A stretch of 7,299 nucleotides of DNA, from assembly GCA_030666985.1 (NCBI GenBank), contig DAOUWT010000124.1:1-7299 (forward strand). Reading direction: 5' to 3'. Within the stretch, counting starts at the first letter, position 1. Every line of letters starts with the position of its first letter. Of this stretch, positions 1-6,171 are shown piece by piece. The stretch comes from Chloroflexota bacterium (GTDB lineage Bacteria > Chloroflexota > Anaerolineae > Anaerolineales > UBA11858). The notes beneath the pieces were generated by a model. It ran no database searches, was not told where the DNA came from, and worked only from the letters and a program-made list of their open reading frames with translations. The position numbers and the translations under genes were made by a program.

Positions 1-148
1 CCCTTTTGAGCGGCGAGTCGACTTTGTCCTACGCTCAAGCAGGATCGGCAGCTCCTGCTACGCTCGAGCAGGATCGGCAGCGCCTGCGGAGAAAGTCCGG
101 GGAACTGGCGTTCCCCTTTGAGCGTAAAAATTATCATAAAACTTATCT
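1..148. repeat. Intergenic tail with CTCRAR-hairpin repeats
   Basis: No gene is visible in this stretch beyond the last gene of the operon. It holds a tandem pair of a 29-bp unit (starting at about 29 and 58), each read on the plus strand as CGCTCAAG or CGCTCGAG followed by a hairpin. The first hairpin pairs AGCAGGA (38-44) with TCCTGCT (53-59). The second pairs GCAGG (68-72) with CCTGC (83-87). On the minus strand a third unit reads CGCTCAAA and then GGGGAAC-GCCA-GTTCCCC (stem arms 99-105 and 110-116). A truncated fourth unit, CGCTCAAAAGGG on the minus strand, sits at 12-1 and runs off the window. The arms differ in sequence yet each pairs with its partner. There is no U-tract after these stems, so I do not call a rho-independent terminator, although they could shape the 3' end of the operon transcript. 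Confidence 0.75.
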
Positions 149-1039
149 TCAACAGTACCCAAAATGCTCCATAGCGCTTTGAGAATGCTCCAGAAAACGT
201 CTTTTTTGAGAGTCATCCAAACGATCAATTTGGTTTTGATTTACATCTTGGCGAAATTGACTTTTGAGTTCCTCGATTTTAAAGCATTGAATTTCACGTT
301 TATTTTTACCAAATGTTAAGGTTCTACGCCCTTCCTGATCCATTGAAGGCTTGGCTTGTAAACGAAACAGCGCCTCATGGTCGAGTTCAAGCCCTGCCAG
401 ATGGTATAGTTTTCGAATGAAAGGTTCCGGTTCGGTGAGCATGTCCTCGAAGCGCACGATGTGATAATTATCGTAGACCTGGGCATCGTCGCTGATTTTT
501 TGACCAACTTGCTGGTATAGACGCCCGATCCTTTCGGGTGACCACCCGCGCCGAACGAAGCCTTCACAAACAGCAAAACCGTGCCTGACCAGGGCCAGGA
601 AGGTGGCTTTGGGATACATTTTCGCCAACATGTCCGTGGTCATGGCAACGCCGTTGACGTTTTTGGCGAGCATCCGAGTTCGAGCGATTTCTCGCAAGCG
701 TGGGGGGGGAGCATCCAACCCTTCGCGGTTAGCAGAAGCTGCTAATTTGCTCCCATAAAAGAGAAGGTCAATATACCGCTCAAGGGGGCGAGAAAGCTCC
801 TTGCGGGAATAAAAACGGTAGGGCCAAAAGACATATCTGCCGGCAGCGATGAAAACCGGAAGGGCAAGGATACGATTTAACCATTTATGAACCATTTCTG
901 ATTCTCGCCCATAGAAAACCTCATGCGTCTCCACGCGGAGCACGCCAACATCAGGATGCGAGCCTAAGAGGTTAACTAGAATGTTGGTACCACCTCGTTG
1001 AAAGCCATTTACAAAAATGGGGGCCTTATTAAACATCAT
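149..1039 (-). CDS. Sulfotransferase family protein (PAPS-dependent)
   Basis: Probable cytosolic enzyme that transfers a sulfuryl group from PAPS to a hydroxyl, most likely on a sugar of the polysaccharide made by this locus. The N-terminus has a beta-strand followed by a P-loop-like 5'-phosphosulfate-binding motif, GFQRGGTN at residues 12-19, continuing into NLLGSHPDV. The 3'-phosphate-binding region is LALVRHGFAVCEGF (148-161). A typical late sulfotransferase block, HIVRFEDMLTEPE, starts at 193. The length of 296 aa is normal for the Sulfotransfer_3/Sulfotransfer_1 group. Two ATGs are adjacent (1039 and 1036). The AAGGG Shine-Dalgarno abuts the first and lies 3-4 nt from the second, so the start at 1036 may be the one used. 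The gene begins 6 nt after the preceding stop codon, which suggests coupled translation. The substrate cannot be told from sequence; a lipid or small-molecule acceptor is possible. Confidence 0.83.
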   Translation of the reverse strand: MMFNKAPIFVNGFQRGGTNILVNLLGSHPDVGVLRVETHEVFYGRESEMVHKWLNRILALPVFIAAGRYVFWPYRFYSRKELSRPLERYIDLLFYGSKLAASANREGLDAPPPRLREIARTRMLAKNVNGVAMTTDMLAKMYPKATFLALVRHGFAVCEGFVRRGWSPERIGRLYQQVGQKISDDAQVYDNYHIVRFEDMLTEPEPFIRKLYHLAGLELDHEALFRLQAKPSMDQEGRRTLTFGKNKREIQCFKIEELKSQFRQDVNQNQIDRLDDSQKRRFLEHSQSAMEHFGYC

Positions 1040-1045
1040 CCCTTA

Positions 1046-2500
1046 CTAAACTCGTCCAGTTTCTGATTTAGCAACGTTATATAACGCCAAGCTAATGCCA
1101 ATCAACAACCACAAGAAACGTGGATAAGCATCATGAATAAACATAGCGGCTGCTAAATAGCCAAACACGCCAACTGCAAAAGAGGCCACCATATTGGCAT
1201 CTTCTTCATTTCCTATGCGGCGGAAGGACCGCCAGGCCTGCCGGAACGTGTTTAACACTCCCCAGAGGATCAAACCAAAAGCAGTCATACCCACCAATCC
1301 CAGTTCGGCAGCGATTTCAATATAGAGGTTGTGAGCTGCTCTTTGCTCCAAGCGAGGATCAAGACCCACGCGCCGGGAGTATTGCTGGTAATAGATGGGA
1401 TAATTATCATAGCCTACGCCAAGAAGGGGATGATCTTTGAACATCATCCAGGCCACCAACAACTCACTGGTTCGCCCCCTGAACGAAGCCTCTCCAGGCT
1501 GTTGTGCGCTGGTATCGGGGGCTAGCTCGGTCAGCGTCATCATCCGCTCTGTATAAGTTGTGGGAATGAAGGGTACGAGCAAGAGAGCAATAATCACCAG
1601 GGCTAAAATGGCTCTGAAGGGAGGGGGCCGGAGGATAAACATCACTCCCAGAGTGACAACCATTGCCAGAAATGCGCCCCGTGAGAAGGTGAAAATAACC
1701 GTGAGGGCACAAACCGCTAAGGTCCACAAGGCAATCAACCGCAGGACACGTTTTTTCTCACTCCAAAAACGGTCTAGGGCCAGAGGAACAATCACCAACA
1801 TAATTTGGGCATAGAAATTCGGGTCGCCAATTGGGCCGGCTACCCGGTGTCCACTGCTCCGGCCAACAATATGTTGAACAGGAGCTTGAGCGAATCCACC
1901 AAAATTAGTACCCCAAGAATTGGTGACATATTGAATGACACTCAACGTTCCTAAGAAAGCCCCGGCCGCCAACAAAGTCCATATCACCTGCCTAAAGAGA
2001 GCCTTACGGTGAAGGAGAACAGTGACCACTACCACGATGATAGCGTCCTTAATATAATCCATCACAGCGTCCTGCGTCTGGCCAGGATTGGCCGCGTAAA
2101 GCATGGAAGCGAGGGCCGTAACCCCAAAAACGACCAGCAAAAGCGTGGAGCGCTGCCATCCTTCGGGTTGTTCCCCGTACACGACCCAACGGAAGATGAT
2201 GGCGACGATCAGCAAAGCGATAAATGATTTCGCTATAGAAGGCGCACTATGAAATGCAACTGCCACATCGGAAAAGCGAGTGTAAGTAATAAAAACCAAC
2301 ACAAGCAAGCCCCATTCAACCCGAGCCAAGGAAGCCAAAAAGGCAAATAATCCAGCCACAATGACAAATATCTTGGGCACATCAGGTACACCAACCACCA
2401 AAACTCCAGCTCCGGCGCCCAGAAACAAAGCAAGCGCACCGAGGAAGATGGAAAAAACCCACTGTACCCTCGTTCGGGAAAAAGCAGTTCGCGAAATCAT
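1046..2500 (-). CDS. O-antigen polymerase/ligase family membrane protein (Wzy/WaaL-like)
   Basis: Polytopic inner-membrane protein of 484 aa, about 10-12 hydrophobic helices, fitting the Wzy_C/O-antigen ligase superfamily. Such enzymes join undecaprenyl-linked glycan repeat units (Wzy) or move a finished chain to an acceptor (WaaL). Family marks in order are SGHRVAGPIGDPNFYA (216-231), the TFSRGAFLAM turn (271-280), a large extracytoplasmic loop from about 311 to 388 holding RGRTSELLVAWMMFKDHPLL (341-360) and GVGYDNY (361-367), and the hallmark HNLYIEIAAELGLVG (390-404) with His390. The start ATG overlaps the stop of the Wzz-like gene by one base (TAATG), so translation is probably coupled by reinitiation; the nearest Shine-Dalgarno-like AAGGTG is about 11 nt upstream. 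Its position next to a Wzz-type protein argues for the polymerase role over ligase, but sequence alone does not separate them. Confidence 0.88.
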   Translation of the reverse strand: MISRTAFSRTRVQWVFSIFLGALALFLGAGAGVLVVGVPDVPKIFVIVAGLFAFLASLARVEWGLLVLVFITYTRFSDVAVAFHSAPSIAKSFIALLIVAIIFRWVVYGEQPEGWQRSTLLLVVFGVTALASMLYAANPGQTQDAVMDYIKDAIIVVVVTVLLHRKALFRQVIWTLLAAGAFLGTLSVIQYVTNSWGTNFGGFAQAPVQHIVGRSSGHRVAGPIGDPNFYAQIMLVIVPLALDRFWSEKKRVLRLIALWTLAVCALTVIFTFSRGAFLAMVVTLGVMFILRPPPFRAILALVIIALLLVPFIPTTYTERMMTLTELAPDTSAQQPGEASFRGRTSELLVAWMMFKDHPLLGVGYDNYPIYYQQYSRRVGLDPRLEQRAAHNLYIEIAAELGLVGMTAFGLILWGVLNTFRQAWRSFRRIGNEEDANMVASFAVGVFGYLAAAMFIHDAYPRFLWLLIGISLALYNVAKSETGRV

Positions 2501-3603
2501 TAGAAAGGTTGCACCTTATAAAGATGAAGCCCAGTGTCCTCGTGAGTGGCTTGTTTAAGGGCTTTCTCAGCGTGTTCCATGATCACCGGAACAGGATCTC
2601 GGGCGCCTCTTTGAGCAATCCCAATCTTGGGGCCTAGGGCAAGTGTCTCCCCATCGGGGGTATATTGAATTGGCTTCGATAAAACTACCTGCAGCCTTCC
2701 CAAGGTGCTGGTGGCCGAAGAACCTTTCGTATCACCCATAAAAATGGAGTAAGTAGTTTTATCCCATCGCCCAACAATATCTGTGCCCCATAATTCGTTG
2801 CGAATCGTTTGAGTGATATCGCGCAAAATGCGCTGGCTAACAGGCTGCGGCATGACATCAATATACCCATCCAAACCTTCCAGATGAATCAACCCTAATG
2901 ACCAAACCCCATCGGGAGAACGAGCCACAGCTTCATCCATGCGCTCTTCCACGTATTCCCGGGTAAAAGCCTTAGATTCATCATCCTGGGCAGTTCGCCT
3001 AAGGAAAGTCTCGAGCGGCACCCGCATCTGCTCTCGGATAATCGCCAAAACCGCTCCAATGATGATGCCCAAACCAATAGCAAGGCCACTGTCCCGAACA
3101 GGTTGAGGACGGTAAGGCACTTTGGGCACAGTTGCTGCATCAAGGAAAGTGATATCATAAGCAGAGTAGAGACGTTGAACGTAGGTAATCGTTTGGTTCC
3201 CTATTCCATTAGTCAAATCAGCGACGACTTGGGGATTGGGACCCTGCGTCGTCAATTCCAAGATGTTTGCCTCCGGAAGCACCACTGCGGAATGTGTGTA
3301 TGCCGCCATCGCCGCCGAATCCAGATTCAAAGCACTCGCTGCCTCTTGAAAGATTCGGCCACTGTTCAACACTTCGGCGTAAGTGGCTATAATGGAACGC
3401 TTATCGAGGGCTTCCAGACTATCCACAATGTCCCTTTGCTCGATTTCGGTCAAGTTAGGGCTAACAACAAAGCGGGCACTAGCTTGATAGTAGGGGGTAA
3501 GAAAAGCAGCCGCCGTTAAAGCAATCGCCAAGGCTGCCAGCGTGGTGAGCAAAATGACCCACCAACTTCTTGCCAACATTTGAAGATATATTCTTAATTC
3601 CAT
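2500..3603 (-). CDS. Wzz-type chain-length regulator fused to a degenerate GGDEF-like domain
   Basis: Inner-membrane polysaccharide co-polymerase of 367 aa. Residues 1-190 are a normal Wzz domain: TM1 at about 13-35, an extracytoplasmic helical domain, a proline-rich lead (VPKVPYRPQP, 159-168) and TM2 at about 172-190. In place of a Walker-motif tyrosine kinase, the cytoplasmic tail (about 212-367) follows the order of conserved elements of a GGDEF domain. DIVGRWDKTTYSIFM (275-289) lines up with the usual D-x-V-x-R-x-GGDEF-x-I-x-L segment, KIGIAQ (326-331) with the S-I-G-I-A strand, and HAEKALKQATHEDTG (344-358) with the closing AD-x-ALY-x-AK-x-x-G helix. The signature is DKTTY (281-285), so the metal and catalytic acids are gone. 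The I-site arginine is also lost (WGTD, 272-275). A cyclase is therefore unlikely; a dimerisation or effector role is inferred. The start is supported by AAAGGAG, 6 nt upstream of the ATG. The GGDEF assignment is by eye. Confidence 0.82.
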   Translation of the reverse strand: MELRIYLQMLARSWWVILLTTLAALAIALTAAAFLTPYYQASARFVVSPNLTEIEQRDIVDSLEALDKRSIIATYAEVLNSGRIFQEAASALNLDSAAMAAYTHSAVVLPEANILELTTQGPNPQVVADLTNGIGNQTITYVQRLYSAYDITFLDAATVPKVPYRPQPVRDSGLAIGLGIIIGAVLAIIREQMRVPLETFLRRTAQDDESKAFTREYVEERMDEAVARSPDGVWSLGLIHLEGLDGYIDVMPQPVSQRILRDITQTIRNELWGTDIVGRWDKTTYSIFMGDTKGSSATSTLGRLQVVLSKPIQYTPDGETLALGPKIGIAQRGARDPVPVIMEHAEKALKQATHEDTGLHLYKVQPF

Positions 3604-3609
3604 GATTAA

Positions 3610-3616
3610 CTCCTTT
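3610..3616 (-). promoter_or_regulatory. Strong ribosome binding site of the Wzz-like gene
   Basis: AAAGGAG on the minus strand, 6 nt before the ATG at 3603. It is the best Shine-Dalgarno sequence in the window and fixes this start. A strong site after a long repeat-filled gap fits independent translation here, unlike the coupled junctions elsewhere in the cluster. Confidence 0.8.
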
Positions 3617-3628
3617 GACTATTCTTCG

Positions 3629-3640
3629 CGCTTAGAAGCG
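3629..3640. other. Small inverted repeat in the leader of the Wzz-like gene
   Basis: CGCTTAGAAGCG is a 5-bp stem with a 2-base centre, about 13 nt upstream of the Shine-Dalgarno. It could be an operator half-site pair or a small leader structure, but it is short enough to be chance. Confidence 0.25.
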
Positions 3641-3673
3641 TCTTATTTGCTCCAAAAAATTACATCCATCCTC

Positions 3674-4229
3674 CACGTTCAATCCGGGTACCAGACCCGG
3701 CGGATTACGCTCACGCTCGAGGCGGGCCGCCAACCCCGCCGGATTGCGCCCGTGGGAGCTGACGATCCCACTCGAGCAATTTATCCCCATCCCCCAGGCG
3801 CGGCGCCCCACCCTTCACGCTTGAGGCGGGCCGCTTCCTCCACGCTCGAGGCGGGCCGCTTCCTCCACGCTCGAGGCGGATCGCCAGATCCGCCGGATTG
3901 CGCCCGTGGGAGCTGACGATCCCACTCGAGCAATTTATCCCCATCCCCCAGGCGCGGCGCCCCACCCTTCACGCTTGAGGCGGGCCGCTTCCCCCACGCT
4001 CGAGGCGGATCGCCAACCCCGCCGGATTGCGCCCGTGGGAGCTGACGATCCCACTCGAGCAATTTATCCCCATCCCCCAGGCGCGGCGCCCCACCCTTCA
4101 CGCTTGAGGCGGGCCGCTTCCTCCACGCTCGAGGCGGATCGCCAACCCCGGCGGATTGCGCCCGCGGGATCTGGCGATCCCACTCGAGCAATTTATCCCC
4201 ACCCCCAGGCGCGGCGCCTCACCCCTCCA
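3674..4229. repeat. 129-bp tandem repeat array built of paired hairpins
   Basis: The unit starts CACGCTCGAGGCGG and is 129 bp long. Copies are at 3712-3840, 3866-3994, 3995-4123 and 4124-about 4229, the last one partial and more diverged. An older half-unit precedes them at 3674-3711. Between copies one and two lies an extra 25-bp block (3841-3865) that duplicates the end of the unit (3816-3840). Each unit contains a CTCGAG-led hairpin, clearest at 3875-3882/3887-3894 (GGCGGATC-GCCA-GATCCGCC), and an oppositely oriented one ending in CTCGAG. That second hairpin is GTGGGA/TCCCAC in copies one to three and GGGATC-TGGC-GATCCC at 4166-4181. The unit is 43 codons long, so open frames run through it on both strands, but the 25-bp insertion breaks them, and I see no protein here. 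The array fills most of the gap between the glycosyltransferase and Wzz-like genes. Confidence 0.92.
3841..3865. repeat. Extra 25-bp direct repeat inside the array
   Basis: This is a near-perfect copy of 3816-3840, differing in C versus T in CTCGAG/CTTGAG. It makes the first spacing of the landmark CAATTTATCCCC 154 bp (3777 to 3931), while the next two spacings are 129 bp (3931, 4060, 4189). It looks like a recent slippage duplication and shifts any reading frame. Confidence 0.9.
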
Positions 4230-5442
4230 CCGCCGGGAACAAGAGTTGCAGTTTCTCGACATTAGCCCGGATTGTAAACTCTTGTGCAACCAATTCTCGG
4301 CCGGCTTTTGCCAACCCGGCCGCTTGCTGCCAGTAATGATAAATATATTCCAGCGTGTCTGCCAGGCGGTCACTGTCACCTGGGGGAACCAGATAGCCGG
4401 TCTCGTTGGGGCGCACTAACTCCGGGATACCAGACATATTCGAGGCCACCACGGGGAGACCTACCGCCAGGGCTTCCATCAGGGAGACGGGGATACCCTC
4501 CATTTTACCAGAAGAAGTGATAATGCTGGGTTGAACATAGCAATCCACTTGGGGCAACAGCTTGGCAACCTCATCTTGCGGTTGGGGCCCGTGCCACACC
4601 ACAACATCTTCTAAGTCCAAAGCGGTTGTCATGGCCTCCAAGCGAGGACGCAGTTCTCCGCCGCCAATCACGTGGCATCGGAGGGGGATGCCCCGTTCCC
4701 GGAGCCGTTTACAAGCTTGAAGGAGCACCTCGTGTCCCTTATATGGCTGGAGGCTGCCCACATTGAGAATCTCGAAACTCTCCGAGGGCGGCTGGTCTCT
4801 TTTTATGGGAGCATACTGGGAAAGTTCGATACCACAATGAATAACATGGATTTTTTCAGCCATCCGGAAGGAGACCTTTTCGGTCAGGTAGTGCCGGTTG
4901 TGTTCTGAAATAGCGACCACGAAATCTGCCGCCTGAAGCTTGGTTGAGAGCATTTCTTGCCGGACGAAAATATCGTGGGCATGAACCGTGACACTGTATG
5001 TCAGCCCCGCAAATTGCTGAATGATCCAGGCCGCCAAAGCGGGATGGGTGGCGTAATGGGCGTGGATATGCTCGATACCGTCTTTCTGCATCTTAACGCT
5101 CATCAGCACAGCTTTGGGGAAAATGCTGAGAGCGCGAATTAGAAAAGGTATTGCGGTGCGATTTTCCCATATTACGCGCCACAGGGTTTTTAGGTACCTG
5201 CGAGGCTTTTTTAGCAACGCCAGCAAATTGACTCCGAGCACGTTTAGCGATAAAAACGGATAATAACGAGCGCGGGAGAGCCATTTTTCAGCTTCGGCGT
5301 GGATCACGGCCTGACGCTGCCGAATGAGCGGATAAAGGGCTATCTGCCGGCCCTGGCGCTCAAGCTCATTCATCTCCCGCAGGATGAACGTCTCTGGGAG
5401 GTGCGGAAAACGCGACATGATGTAGGCAATTTTTGGCGGCAT
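4219..5442 (-). CDS. Glycosyltransferase family 4 (GT-B, WcaL-like)
   Basis: Retaining glycosyltransferase of 407 aa that probably adds one sugar from an NDP-sugar to the lipid-linked repeat unit at the cytoplasmic membrane face. Numbered with one extra N-terminal residue (TTG start at 5445), the N-terminal Rossmann half opens with IAYIMSRFPHLPETFILREM (6-25), a start typical of the colanic-acid WcaL/AmsK group, and includes HIHAHYATHPALAAW (126-140) and HAHDIF (155-160). The C-terminal half has NVGSLQPYKGHEVLLQA (228-244) and the GT4 E-x7-E motif at Glu316 and Glu324, followed by PVVASNMSGIPELV. I chose the ATG at 5442: it overlaps the upstream stop as TGATG, and GGAG lies 7 nt before it (5450-5453). 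The TTG one codon upstream is less likely. The stop codon lies inside the degenerate last copy of the adjoining repeat array. Donor and acceptor sugars are unknown. Confidence 0.92.
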   Translation of the reverse strand: MPPKIAYIMSRFPHLPETFILREMNELERQGRQIALYPLIRQRQAVIHAEAEKWLSRARYYPFLSLNVLGVNLLALLKKPRRYLKTLWRVIWENRTAIPFLIRALSIFPKAVLMSVKMQKDGIEHIHAHYATHPALAAWIIQQFAGLTYSVTVHAHDIFVRQEMLSTKLQAADFVVAISEHNRHYLTEKVSFRMAEKIHVIHCGIELSQYAPIKRDQPPSESFEILNVGSLQPYKGHEVLLQACKRLRERGIPLRCHVIGGGELRPRLEAMTTALDLEDVVVWHGPQPQDEVAKLLPQVDCYVQPSIITSSGKMEGIPVSLMEALAVGLPVVASNMSGIPELVRPNETGYLVPPGDSDRLADTLEYIYHYWQQAAGLAKAGRELVAQEFTIRANVEKLQLLFPAVEG

Positions 5443-6164
5443 CAATAGGCTCCGCGTTGCTTGAGTACGGCCAGTAGAGTGCGGGTTAAAATTTGAATAT
5501 CAAACCATAAGCAGCGTCTTTCTATGTAGGCTATGTCCATTCGCAATCTTTCGTTGAATTCTGTTTCTGCTCTTCCCAGGAGTTGCCATAAGCCGGTAAT
5601 ACCGGGCAAGACGTCCAGGCGTTCGGTCTGCCACAAATCATAAGTCTCTGACTTAAAAGAGGTGGGACGCGGCCCGACGAGGCTCATCTCTCCCCGGAGT
5701 ACGTTGAAGACCTGGGGGAGTTCGTCCAGGCTGGTTTTCCGCAAAAAACGTCCCACCCGGGTAATACGGGGGTCATCGGTGATCTTGAAATCCGGCCATT
5801 GCAGTTCGTTAAGGTGCATCAGTTCTTCTTTCTGCTCTTCTGCATTTGCCACCATGGTACGGAATTTGTACATGGGGAAACGTTTTCCGCCGCGCCCGGT
5901 CCGCTCTTGCACGAAAATCACACCTTCTGAGCGGTCTTCGTGCTTTATGGCCAATCCAACCAGGCCCACTGCCAACACCCAAAGGGGAGAACTCAACAGG
6001 ACAAGCAAAATATCCATGCTCCGCTTGGCCACAAAATAGGCATCTCCCGTAAAAACACCTTGATTGGGCTTAAAATTTACTACCCAAGAGTGACGCACCA
6101 AAAAGTGCGGTGTCGGCTCGACACTTATGCTTGTAAATATGTCCTGCACACGCTGCAAACTCAT
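5442..6164 (-). CDS. Polyprenyl-phosphate sugar-1-phosphate transferase (monotopic phosphoglycosyltransferase)
   Basis: Initiating enzyme of the pathway: it moves a sugar-1-phosphate from an NDP-sugar to undecaprenyl phosphate at the inner membrane face. The 240-aa protein has a non-conserved N-terminal extension of about 45 residues, then the Bac_transf core. KRSMD (47-51) precedes a single re-entrant hydrophobic helix (52-73) with the Ser59-Pro60 kink seen in PglC-type enzymes. Then come VQERTGRGGKRFPMYKFRTM (85-104), the catalytic Asp147-Glu148 dyad in SLDELPQ, SLVGPRP (161-167) and PGITGLWQLLGR (187-198). It lacks the multi-helix N-terminal half of WbaP/WcaJ proteins. The gene starts 7 nt after the previous stop; its Shine-Dalgarno AAGGGA overlaps that stop, and its own TGA overlaps the next ATG. 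This supports one operon. Sugar specificity cannot be read from the sequence. Confidence 0.94.
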   Translation of the reverse strand: MSLQRVQDIFTSISVEPTPHFLVRHSWVVNFKPNQGVFTGDAYFVAKRSMDILLVLLSSPLWVLAVGLVGLAIKHEDRSEGVIFVQERTGRGGKRFPMYKFRTMVANAEEQKEELMHLNELQWPDFKITDDPRITRVGRFLRKTSLDELPQVFNVLRGEMSLVGPRPTSFKSETYDLWQTERLDVLPGITGLWQLLGRAETEFNERLRMDIAYIERRCLWFDIQILTRTLLAVLKQRGAY

Positions 6165-6171
6165 AATTCCC

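Noticed and set aside
90..148. Rho-independent terminator after the sulfotransferase gene
   Set aside because: The GGGGAAC/GTTCCCC stem is good, but on the transcript strand it is followed by GGACTTTCTCC rather than a U-run.
2500..3100. Tyrosine autokinase (Wzc/BY-kinase) domain in the Wzz-like protein
   Set aside because: There is no Walker A or A' motif and no terminal tyrosine cluster. The tail follows the GGDEF element order instead.
3102..3519. Plus-strand open frame of 138 codons opposite the Wzz-like gene
   Set aside because: It lies fully antisense to a gene with clear family features, shows no domain, and looks like a shadow frame.
3650..3700. Separate promoter for the Wzz-like gene
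   Set aside because: A TGTAAT is present on the minus strand, but the nearest TTGAAC is only 12 bp upstream, too close for a -35. No better pair was found, so a second promoter stays possible but unsupported.
3781..4218. Minus-strand open frame of 43-residue repeats, as a repeat protein
   Set aside because: The openness follows from a 129-bp unit being a multiple of three with few stops in GC-rich DNA. The opposite strand is open as well, no start or Shine-Dalgarno is convincing, and the 25-bp duplication breaks the frame.
3674..4229. CRISPR array
   Set aside because: The repeats are contiguous 129-bp units with no unique spacers of constant size, and no cas gene is present.
3906..4265. Plus-strand open frame across the array
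   Set aside because: It is the antisense shadow of the same repeat and overlaps the end of the glycosyltransferase gene. The composition is low-complexity Pro/Arg/Ala with no domain.
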